From Pseudomonadota bacterium (lineage in GTDB: Bacteria > Pseudomonadota > Alphaproteobacteria > Caulobacterales > Aquidulcibacteraceae), in the NCBI GenBank assembly GCA_023410295.1, contig JAEYPY010000040.1, forward strand, positions 1 to 9,886: DNA of 9,886 bases, given 5' to 3'. Position 1 is the first letter of the stretch, and every line of letters begins with the position of its first letter. Positions 1 through 5,029 of this stretch are shown one piece after another. The position numbers and the translations under genes are program-made. Under the pieces are notes generated by a model, which saw only the letters and a list, made by a program, of their open reading frames with translations, did no database searches and was not told the origin of the DNA.

Positions 1-720
1 GCGCGACCACGCCGCCGCGCAATCACAGATCGTCGCGCGCAATTTCCGCGCGGCCGTCGGAAAATCCTCGGGGCGGACTTCAGCGCCTGGGGCCACGGGC
101 CGCCAAAGCAAATCGCGTAAGACTTCGCCGCCCCGGCGCGGCAACGTCACCCGCTCGCCAGGGAAAACCTCATTGAGGCCCAAGATTGCAGTACGCGACG
201 TCACCAGGCTCGGGCTGACAAGGCTGGCGGCCAGCACTTCCAGATCGGGCGCGCACTCATTGATCATGCGAACATAATCGGACGCATGCGTGCAGATCAC
301 GCGCACCTCGTCGGTCCCGCCCTCGTATATCGGCCCAGACCCAGTCGGATCACGCAGCACGTGCAGCCGATCGGTTCCGCGATCGTGAACGACCGCGATC
401 CAGGCGCCCCAATAATCACGCACCAGTGGCGCACCGCCCCGATCAATAAGAGACGCGGTTGCGCCAGCGTCGAACGCGGTCACGCGCCCAGCCATGGGCG
501 CGGTCTTTGAAAACAATGATCCAAATATTGCGCCGCGTTCGTCGCCTAGATCGAGGGGCGGCGCCTCATGATCCTCCGGTACGTAGTGCGCAAGCACTCC
601 GCGCCGGTCTATGAACCTGGTCCAGGATCCGCTCGCCTCCAAACGTGACCACATGACCTTGCCGGCGCGCTGGCCCTTGGCGTCAACAGGTTGCCAGCGA
701 AGCACAACGATCCGCGCCAT
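1..720 (-). CDS. Lasso peptide cyclase (C protein, asparagine synthetase-like), N-terminal 240 residues, cut by window edge
   Basis: Reading leftward from ATG 720-718 the frame stays open to base 1 (240 codons, no stop), so the gene continues outside the window. Residues about 60-130 look like the class II amidotransferase-type N-terminal domain of asparagine synthetase homologues: FGSLF (66-70), DYWGAW (102-107) and the typical LRDPTGSGPIY (122-132), then a PGERVTL segment (187-193). There is no Cys at position 2, as expected for lasso cyclases, which use ATP but not glutamine. By family knowledge, the missing C-terminal half would carry the ATP-binding domain that adenylates the Asp/Glu side chain and closes the macrolactam. 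Its start codon overlaps the B stop by one base (TGATG), which suggests translational coupling. Identity rests on domain pattern plus the precursors and B gene beside it; the catalytic half is not seen. Confidence 0.88.
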   Translation of the reverse strand, partial: MARIVVLRWQPVDAKGQRAGKVMWSRLEASGSWTRFIDRRGVLAHYVPEDHEAPPLDLGDERGAIFGSLFSKTAPMAGRVTAFDAGATASLIDRGGAPLVRDYWGAWIAVVHDRGTDRLHVLRDPTGSGPIYEGGTDEVRVICTHASDYVRMINECAPDLEVLAASLVSPSLVTSRTAILGLNEVFPGERVTLPRRGGEVLRDLLWRPVAPGAEVRPEDFPTAARKLRATICDCAAAWSR

Positions 721-1358
721 CACACCCGCGCAATCTCGGTAAAGGCGGCGCAGTCTTCGCCGCCGGAGTCGAGGATGAGTCCGCTCGCTTCGACCCAGCA
801 ATGGGCCGCAAATGGACGCGCGCGTACGCCGAACACGAGGCTCGCTTTTACGCGCCGCATGAGCATGAACCGAATGAGACAGAGCGAGTTGAAAAGGCAG
901 ACGTAAGCGCGCGGGATCCAAACCCGCATCCGATCAAAGCGCTCGCAAAATTGCGTGACGTCTTCGACGCTCAGCGTCGATGCGCAGGTGGCGTGCCCGC
1001 CAATCCAGGCAAAAGCTCGGTCGAGGCGCCCGCTCTTAACAATGGCGTCGGCCCAAATCGCCGCAGCGATGACGTCAACCCAGTCTCGCCATGCATGGCG
1101 CGGCGGCGCTTGGCTCGCTTGTGTCTGGAATCGGTCCGTCGCCAGCAAGCCGCGCGCTCGTAGGGCGGACGCCATTGCGTCTGGAGATGAGGGGCGCGGC
1201 AACGCCCAATAGCGATCGCCGCGGAGATCGAGAACAACGAGCCAGTCTCCATCAACGCACGCGCGCGTATGGCCCGCCCAGGGAATTTCTGTTGCGTTGA
1301 TCATGCTCTGTCGCCCGATGCCGGCGTGCACCAGGCGCGCCGGCATCTTGCAGGACAT
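720..1358 (-). CDS. Lasso peptide leader peptidase (B protein) with fused N-terminal RRE domain
   Basis: A 212-residue protein if it starts at 1358, directly after the A1 stop, where AAGGA at the end of A1 offers a ribosome site. An internal ATG at 1304 (M19, 194 residues) would begin closer to the usual RRE start, so the start is unsettled. Residues about 22-75 match the PqqD-like RIPP recognition element (WLVVLDLRGDRYWALP, 39-54), which binds the leader. Residues about 88-212 match the transglutaminase-like lasso B protease: Cys154 in CLFNSL, His186 in AAHCWVE, and a candidate third residue Asp197 in LDSGG. By family knowledge it removes the leader after the -2 Thr dipeptide so that Gly1 is free for cyclisation. 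It sits between precursors and cyclase in one tight operon. An RRE fused to B is the usual proteobacterial form. Confidence 0.9.
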   Translation of the reverse strand: MSCKMPARLVHAGIGRQSMINATEIPWAGHTRACVDGDWLVVLDLRGDRYWALPRPSSPDAMASALRARGLLATDRFQTQASQAPPRHAWRDWVDVIAAAIWADAIVKSGRLDRAFAWIGGHATCASTLSVEDVTQFCERFDRMRVWIPRAYVCLFNSLCLIRFMLMRRVKASLVFGVRARPFAAHCWVEASGLILDSGGEDCAAFTEIARV

Positions 1359-1475
1359 TCAGTCCTTGAAGTTGTATTCGCCGCTCTCTTCGGTCACGAA
1401 GTCTTGCGGGTCGCCCTGCGTGAGTTCGCTGGCGGCGCCGAGATCGATGAGATCGGTGTTCTTGTCTTCACGCAT
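1359..1475 (-). CDS. Lasso peptide precursor A1 (38 aa)
   Basis: A 38-codon gene, ATG 1475-1473 to TGA 1361-1359, with GGAG seven bases before the start. The leader is 20 residues and ends LIDLGAASELTQ. Thr at -2 and the L-I-x-L-G-x-A-S pattern resemble the astexin-type leader of alphaproteobacteria. The predicted core is GDPQDFVTEESGEYNFKD (18 residues). Gly1 would be joined to Glu9, giving a 9-residue ring and a 9-residue tail; the core is strongly acidic. The plug residues cannot be set from sequence; Tyr14 and Phe16 are the bulky tail candidates. The stop abuts the ATG of the B gene. The second precursor upstream has the same leader, which makes chance unlikely. Ring site and cleavage point are inferred from family rules, not shown. 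Confidence 0.9.
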   Translation of the reverse strand: MREDKNTDLIDLGAASELTQGDPQDFVTEESGEYNFKD

Positions 1476-1643
1476 TTTCCTTCTCCGTCTTTCGTGCTGC
1501 TGGTGTGAACGGTCGCGCAGCGACGCAGCAGCGCTGGCGCCGACGGCTTGGGCTTATTCCTTGAAATGAAGGCCGCCGATTTCCTCCATCGCCCAATCCA
1601 GCGGGTCGCCCTGCGTAAGTTCGCTCGCGGCGCCGAGATCGAT
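1406..1643. repeat. 43-bp direct repeat: duplicated lasso leader DNA (copies at 1406-1448 and 1601-1643)
   Basis: Bases 1406-1448 and 1601-1643 match at 41 of 43 positions by eye; the two copies start 195 bp apart. They encode the end of the leader and the first core residues (GDP) of A1 and A2. Similarity falls sharply in the rest of the core, so the copies look like a duplication in which the recognition part was kept and the product part diverged. Confidence 0.85.
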
Positions 1644-1673
1644 CAATTCGCCATGCTTCTCTTCTTCGCGCAT
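1554..1673 (-). CDS. Lasso peptide precursor A2 (39 aa)
   Basis: A 39-codon gene from ATG 1673-1671 to TAA 1556-1554. An in-frame ATG at 1685 exists, but GGAGG (1683-1679) sits between the two at ideal spacing for the second, and the second start makes the N-terminus (MREEEK) match A1 (MREDKN). The leader is 21 residues and ends LIDLGAASELTQ, as in A1. The predicted core is GDPLDWAMEEIGGLHFKE (18 residues), Gly1 to Glu9 ring. Shared with A1 are G1, D2, P3, D5, E9, E10, G12, F16 and K17; position 6 is aromatic in both (Trp here, Phe in A1). It is the first gene of the lasso operon, 93 nt after gntR and 78 nt before A1. One B and one C would have to process both. Confidence 0.9.
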   Translation of the reverse strand: MREEEKHGELIDLGAASELTQGDPLDWAMEEIGGLHFKE

Positions 1674-1685
1674 TTTCGCCTCCAT

Positions 1686-1704
1686 CTGGGTGAGCAACAC
1701 CCAG
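1686..1704 (-). promoter_or_regulatory. Hairpin touching the ribosome site of lasso precursor A2
   Basis: On the minus strand CTGGGTG, loop TTGCT, CACCCAG forms a perfect 7-bp stem with a 5-nt loop. It ends two bases before the GGAGG of A2 (1683-1679). There is no T-run after it, so a terminator for gntR is unlikely. It could protect the precursor mRNA 5' end or modulate translation; that role is inference. Confidence 0.5.
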
Positions 1705-1724
1705 GGCAAGTGTGCGCGAACTCT

Positions 1725-1772
1725 GATTGATCACCGAATTGATCAATATGAAGATCAGTTAGGATATCAGCG
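1725..1772. promoter_or_regulatory. 12-bp periodic GATCA repeats upstream of the lasso operon (candidate operator)
   Basis: GATCA recurs at 1729, 1741 and 1753, exactly 12 bp apart, and a variant TATCA follows at 1765. The second unit lies in a perfect 10-bp palindrome ATTGATCAAT (1738-1747). The array spans the AT-rich gap between gntR and precursor A2 and runs a few bases into the gntR stop. The position fits an operator or promoter for the lasso genes, with the adjacent GntR protein as a natural candidate. No protein partner can be proved from sequence, and no clear -35/-10 pair was found. Confidence 0.5.
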
Positions 1773-2390
1773 TGGCTCGCCATTGTGCGGCAACGCCCGC
1801 AGCGCCACGCGCTCGCGCAACGCCTCAGCGTTTTGGACGCGGCGGCGTAGATAGGACTTGATCAAGGCGCCCGATCGCCTCGACCTTTCAGCGATCGCGG
1901 CAATTAGTGTCTCGAACTCTTGCTGAACATCGCCCAGCACTTCGGGCTCGATCAAGCGCGCTTGATGCAGTCGATCGTCGGCGTTGGCCGCGGCGCGCCT
2001 AAGGTTGGGATTCGCCCCATCTTCTAGCAGCCGCATCACACTCGTGACCGCCTCCGCATAAGGTTGGGTTCGCGCCGTGCGCTTCAATTCCGACCCCGCG
2101 GCCGATGAGGGAAGAACAAGCATGAGGAGCGCGCCGCGCCACTCGTACAGGTTCGAAAGCTCACGCCCGGACCAGAGCGCCACCTCAAACGCTGAGTGGC
2201 GTCCAGGCTGCACGAGACGCTCCCAAGTCAATAGACTGAGCGCCTGGCGAACCGGCATCGAGCTCACGCCCAGATCTCGCGCCAACACTTCCACATCGAT
2301 ACGCGTACGCACAGGCAGCCGTCCATCGAGCACGCGCGCCTTGATCTCCTCGTACGCGCGCTGCGCGGCGCTGGTCGATTCCGGCGACAT
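1767..2390 (-). CDS. GntR-family transcriptional regulator
   Basis: A 207-residue protein. Residues about 12-75 form the GntR winged helix-turn-helix: AYEEIKARVLDGRLP (12-26), then LARDLGVSSMPVRQAL (36-51) with the familiar V-S-x-x-P-V-R-x-A-L recognition helix. The C-terminal part (about 78-200) is all-helical and looks like a diverged FCD ligand domain: LYEWRGALL (81-89) and a D-x-L-H (DRLH) pattern remain. The final His typical of metal-binding FCD proteins is not apparent, so the ligand is unknown. The ATG lies one base after the phyH stop (TAACATG) and no Shine-Dalgarno is visible, so translation is probably coupled to phyH. Being last in the luxI-phyH-gntR run and just upstream of the lasso precursors, it is the best candidate for linking the two; activator or repressor cannot be told. 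Confidence 0.85.
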   Translation of the reverse strand: MSPESTSAAQRAYEEIKARVLDGRLPVRTRIDVEVLARDLGVSSMPVRQALSLLTWERLVQPGRHSAFEVALWSGRELSNLYEWRGALLMLVLPSSAAGSELKRTARTQPYAEAVTSVMRLLEDGANPNLRRAAANADDRLHQARLIEPEVLGDVQQEFETLIAAIAERSRRSGALIKSYLRRRVQNAEALRERVALRALPHNGEPR

Positions 2391-2391
2391 G

Positions 2392-3267
2392 TTAATCGTC
2401 AGCGGCCGCCATCACCGCCTTCAGTTCAGCGGCGATTGCCGGCGGCAGTGCGTCGCGATGCGGTCCGCAAGGGCCATCATCGCCCAGGTACGCGATCGGG
2501 TCTTGGCCTTCCCAATTGCCGAGATTAGGCCGGTGATGGCGATAGCCGATGAGGCGCTGGAGCTCGATTGGGAATTCACGCGCAACCTCGCGCGGATAGG
2601 CGAGAAATTGTTCCTCGTACGTGCGCAACCACCCGGCGCAATAGCCGATGACAAGCCCTGTGCGGTCGCCATCCGATCGGTTGGCGCCGCCGCTATGCGT
2701 GAGGCCGCCGAGATAGATGAGCGCCGAGCCCGCGCGCATCACGCCCTGGATCGCCTGGCTTGGATCCGGTGAGCGGCCGAGGCGATTGAGGTGGCTCCTC
2801 GGCCAAAGCCTTGTTGCGCCATTGGTCTCGGTGAAGTCACTAACCGCCCACATCACATTGAGTGACCACACCTGCCCGTTCGGATCGGCGGGCCACATCT
2901 CCTCATCGCGGTGCGGCGCTTGCGCCTTTTGACCAGGATGAATGCGAATGGCCTGGGTCATGTTAAGGCGAATGCAATCGCATACTGGCACAAGCACGGC
3001 CTCGGCAAGCGCAAGGATGCGCGGATGCAGCGTCAGTTGCTGCACCATCGGCGCCTTCGACAAAAGCCCATTAACCCGCGTCGTCGACCAACCATGGAAG
3101 TCGCCTTCGCAGCGCGGCGTGCGCAGAAGCCAGGGCTCTAGTTCGTCAGCGAGTGATCTGAGGTGCTCGGCGTTCAGCAAGCCGTGGAGAACGAGAAATC
3201 CGTCGTGCTGCAGCGCTTCGAGATCGCTGGCGAGTCTATCGTCGGAAGTGGGCGAGATGAGAGTCAT
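2392..3267 (-). CDS. Phytanoyl-CoA dioxygenase (PhyH)-like Fe(II)/2-oxoglutarate oxygenase
   Basis: A 291-residue protein, near the usual PhyH-family length. The iron triad and co-substrate residues can be seen: His119-x-Asp121 in APHRDEEMWP, distal His191 in GGLTHSGG, and Arg202 in DRTGLVIGY, which would bind 2-oxoglutarate. ETNGATRLWPRSH (147-159) matches the family's N-G-x-x-x-x-x-P-x-S-H segment. There is no signal peptide, so it is likely cytoplasmic. The start at 3267 has a GGGGA ribosome site and lies 15 nt after the luxI stop, so the genes share a transcript. The substrate is unknown. From memory, a phyH gene following luxI recurs in sphingomonads, which favours a role with the signal or a related acyl compound. 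Hydroxylation of the Asp-rich lasso cores is possible but has no direct support. Confidence 0.85.
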   Translation of the reverse strand: MTLISPTSDDRLASDLEALQHDGFLVLHGLLNAEHLRSLADELEPWLLRTPRCEGDFHGWSTTRVNGLLSKAPMVQQLTLHPRILALAEAVLVPVCDCIRLNMTQAIRIHPGQKAQAPHRDEEMWPADPNGQVWSLNVMWAVSDFTETNGATRLWPRSHLNRLGRSPDPSQAIQGVMRAGSALIYLGGLTHSGGANRSDGDRTGLVIGYCAGWLRTYEEQFLAYPREVAREFPIELQRLIGYRHHRPNLGNWEGQDPIAYLGDDGPCGPHRDALPPAIAAELKAVMAAADD

Positions 3268-3282
3268 GGCGATCTTCCCCGC

Positions 3283-3912
3283 TTAGGCCGCACGCGCCGG
3301 CTCGGCCGGCGCAAATCGCGTCAATGGCGCGCTGATGTTGAAGGTCTGACGCACGCGTCTGAGCCCGTCGGCGTCGATCGTCGCGGCGAAAGCTCGGATC
3401 TTATCGCGCCCCTTTCCGCGTCCCGCCCCCAGCGCGCGCACTTGCCATCCCGCCTCTTCGGCCATCGGCGCCAACGCGGCGCTCGCGACGTACGTCACCT
3501 CGTCAATGCCAAAGAGGAGCGCGGTCTCCATGATGCCGGCGATGATGCGCCCCAGCATCAGCCGCCGCGGCGCGCCTGATGCTGTATCCGGCGCCGGGCA
3601 GAACCTGGTAGCTTCCCACACATTAGGACCGGAAGGCGGCGGCGCCTCGCAGAGATCGCGGAATTGTTCGCTCAACAAATGCGGACGATCTGTCGGGAGG
3701 AGCCGTGCGGAGACACTGATCCCTCCCCGTGGCGTCGCCGCCTCGATCAGATAGATCGCGTCTTCACTGTCATAGGCGTCGATCTCGAGCCCGGCGCTCT
3801 CCTCGAGCCGCCACTTCAATTGATCGATGAACACCTGTTTGCGCTGGCGATGCATCTCCGTCAGTAAGTGATAGAAGCGCCGCCTGTTTTCCGCCGAGAC
3901 GATGTAGATCAT
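3283..3912 (-). CDS. luxI: Acyl-homoserine-lactone synthase, LuxI family
   Basis: Makes N-acyl-homoserine lactone from S-adenosylmethionine and an acyl donor. Starting at ATG 3912, the invariant residues fall at the positions expected from EsaI-type enzymes: Arg24, Phe28, Trp34, Asp45, Asp48 and Arg70, then Glu100 and Arg103 (WEATRF), three residues later than in EsaI. This numbering, plus GGAGG seven bases upstream, decides the start; an in-frame ATG at 3957 would add 15 unmatched residues and is rejected. The protein is 209 residues, normal for the family, and all key residues are present, so it should be active. Chain length and 3-oxo or hydroxyl state of the signal cannot be read safely. 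It is followed closely by phyH and preceded by luxR on the same strand, with a lux-box-like repeat in the 90-bp gap. Confidence 0.95.
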   Translation of the reverse strand: MIYIVSAENRRRFYHLLTEMHRQRKQVFIDQLKWRLEESAGLEIDAYDSEDAIYLIEAATPRGGISVSARLLPTDRPHLLSEQFRDLCEAPPPSGPNVWEATRFCPAPDTASGAPRRLMLGRIIAGIMETALLFGIDEVTYVASAALAPMAEEAGWQVRALGAGRGKGRDKIRAFAATIDADGLRRVRQTFNISAPLTRFAPAEPARAA

Positions 3913-3962
3913 GTTGCCTCCGACCAATCGTGCGGAGGGTGCCGCCGTTGAGCGCACGGCGT

Positions 3963-3984
3963 AACAGGTCCCGTGGGACCCGTT
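3963..3984 (-). promoter_or_regulatory. luxI: lux-box-like inverted repeat upstream of luxI
   Basis: A 22-bp inverted repeat with 10-bp arms and a 2-bp centre, one mismatch: plus strand AACAGGTCCC, GT, GGGACCCGTT. It lies 19 bases after the luxR coding end and 51 bases before the luxI start. Size and position suit a LuxR-AHL site; with the box centred near -42, transcription would begin near 3931, just ahead of the luxI ribosome site. No T-run follows in the luxR direction, so a luxR terminator is less likely. LuxR binding is inference. Confidence 0.6.
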
Positions 3985-4002
3985 GACAAGCGACGAATCG
4001 AT

Positions 4003-4740
4003 TTAGTTCGACAAATCGTCGAGCATGATCTGACCATCGAACACGGCGCGCACGACCGCTTGCACGCGGTGCGACACGCCGTAGCGCTTCTTGGCGCGCT
4101 CGATGGAATTGTGGGCGGTGCGGGCGTTTATGCCCAGGAGTTCGCCTATTGCCCAATCACTCTTGCCCCGTCCCGCGAGCGCGAGGCACTGGCGCTCGCG
4201 CGAAGGCAACACGACCGGTTCGACCAAGGCATTGGGATTGAGTCGTCTGTGCATCGCGCCATGTCCATAGATGACGACCATCAGGGTGTGCGCCAAATCG
4301 AGCGGCTCCACGCCGTCGGCGCCGGCGACCAGCGAACACGATGCGGGGATGACATCGGGTGAGCGGAGCGGAATAGTCATGCCCCCGGTCAGGCCATAGG
4401 CAGCGCCTTCGGCAAGCACACGCTTCTGCGCGCGATCGAGGCGCATCTTGGAGATACACTCATCCCAGTTGAATGGCGCTGTCATGATGCGCGCCGCGAG
4501 AAACACGGGATCGATGTACGCAAAGTTCTCGGCCGAGTATTGCTGCAGCCAGGCCATGGGATAATTGACGACGCTGACCGTGCCCGGCCGCGGTCGCAGC
4601 GGATCGACGTGAGATGCGCAGGCGATATGCTCGTACCCGAGCGCATTCAACGTGGCGACGAAGCGGCCCTCGATCATCGAGGGATCGGTCTGCTTCGCGC
4701 AGAAGTCGATAAAGTCGAGCGCCAGCTTGGCAGCAGGCAT
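4003..4740 (-). CDS. luxR: LuxR-family AHL-responsive transcriptional regulator
   Basis: A 245-residue regulator. The autoinducer-binding domain (about 15-165) keeps all six ligand-pocket residues known from TraR, each seven positions later: Trp64, Tyr68, Asp77, Pro78, Trp92 and Gly120. The C-terminal LuxR helix-turn-helix (about 175-240) keeps the three common residues Glu182, Leu186 and Gly192, with INARTAHNSIERAKKRYGV (204-222) as the recognition region. This is therefore a complete AHL receptor, not a solo HTH protein. Start at 4740 is supported by GGGAGG six bases upstream. It lies in the same direction as luxI, 90 bp before it, and its partner signal is probably that made by luxI. Its targets may include the luxI-phyH-gntR unit and, directly or through GntR, the lasso genes; that is inference from layout. 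Confidence 0.95.
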   Translation of the reverse strand: MPAAKLALDFIDFCAKQTDPSMIEGRFVATLNALGYEHIACASHVDPLRPRPGTVSVVNYPMAWLQQYSAENFAYIDPVFLAARIMTAPFNWDECISKMRLDRAQKRVLAEGAAYGLTGGMTIPLRSPDVIPASCSLVAGADGVEPLDLAHTLMVVIYGHGAMHRRLNPNALVEPVVLPSRERQCLALAGRGKSDWAIGELLGINARTAHNSIERAKKRYGVSHRVQAVVRAVFDGQIMLDDLSN

Positions 4741-4754
4741 CGCGTCCTCCCGCT

Positions 4755-4768
4755 GTAGTCGCTACTAC
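4755..4768. promoter_or_regulatory. Short inverted repeat ahead of luxR (possible operator)
   Basis: GTAGT, CGCT, ACTAC on the plus strand: 5-bp perfect arms around 4 bases, about 9 bp upstream of the luxR ribosome site and next to an AT-rich patch (4766-4780). It is short and could occur by chance; position is the only support. Confidence 0.25.
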
Positions 4769-4835
4769 TAAAATCAACTTTGGCGTGCAGCGCAAGCGAA
4801 AGCGTCGCGCATTCTAAAATGATGAGCGCCGCCGC

Positions 4836-4986
4836 GCGCGGGATCGCTTGCGCGACGCAGAGCATTGCCCGCGCCGGGGACCTGCGTCGAGGGACGCTCA
4901 CGCTCTCGTCAAAGGCGAGCCCTCGACCCAGGCCCCCTCAGGGCGCGGGCGTGAACAGGAAGTGCGTCGCGCAAGCGATCCCGCGC
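4836..4986. repeat. Long interrupted inverted repeat in the parB-luxR intergenic region
   Basis: Bases 4836-4859 and 4963-4986 are perfect reverse complements (24 of 24). Inside them, 4867-4875 pairs with 4942-4950 (9 of 9), and 4881-4893 pairs with 4920-4932 with one mismatch. The whole is a stepped hairpin of about 150 nt with unpaired bulges. The 10-mer GCGCAAGCGA occurs at 4790-4799 and 4969-4978, and in reverse at 4844-4853, so the outer arms also carry copies of a motif. It fills most of the 289-bp gap between luxR and the parB-like gene, where no convincing gene is seen. Possible roles: structured 5' leader of the parB transcript, operator for the ParB/KorB-like protein, or a palindromic mobile relic. 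Confidence 0.75.
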
Positions 4987-4995
4987 AGCACTTCC
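4958..4995 (+). promoter_or_regulatory. Alternative hairpin close to the parB-like start
   Basis: GGAAGTGC (4958-4965) is the exact reverse complement of GCACTTCC (4988-4995). Further pairing CGCG/CGCG (4968-4971 with 4982-4985) is possible inside. It overlaps the right arm of the long inverted repeat, so the two folds exclude each other. The hairpin ends 34 bases before the start codon. A switch between the two is an inference. Confidence 0.45.
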
Positions 4996-5029
4996 GCCAC
5001 GCGGGCTTCCTTCAAAGGCTCGAACGCCC

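Noticed and set aside
1671..1685. Upstream ATG (1685) as the start of precursor A2
   Set aside because: GGAGG lies immediately after it and ideally placed for the ATG at 1673, and the shorter form matches A1.
1725..1772. Periodic GATCA repeats as a CRISPR array
   Set aside because: Units are 12 bp with only a 5-bp conserved core and no spacers; no cas genes are present.
2077..2772. 231-residue open frame on the plus strand
   Set aside because: It is antisense across gntR and phyH, both of which have clear family motifs; no domain is recognisable in it.
3910..3957. ATG 3957 as the luxI start
   Set aside because: The 15 extra residues match nothing in the family; ATG 3912 has GGAGG upstream and gives the canonical residue numbering.
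3963..3984. Palindrome as an intrinsic terminator of luxR
   Set aside because: The stem is not followed by a T-run in the luxR direction, and size and position fit an operator ahead of luxI better.
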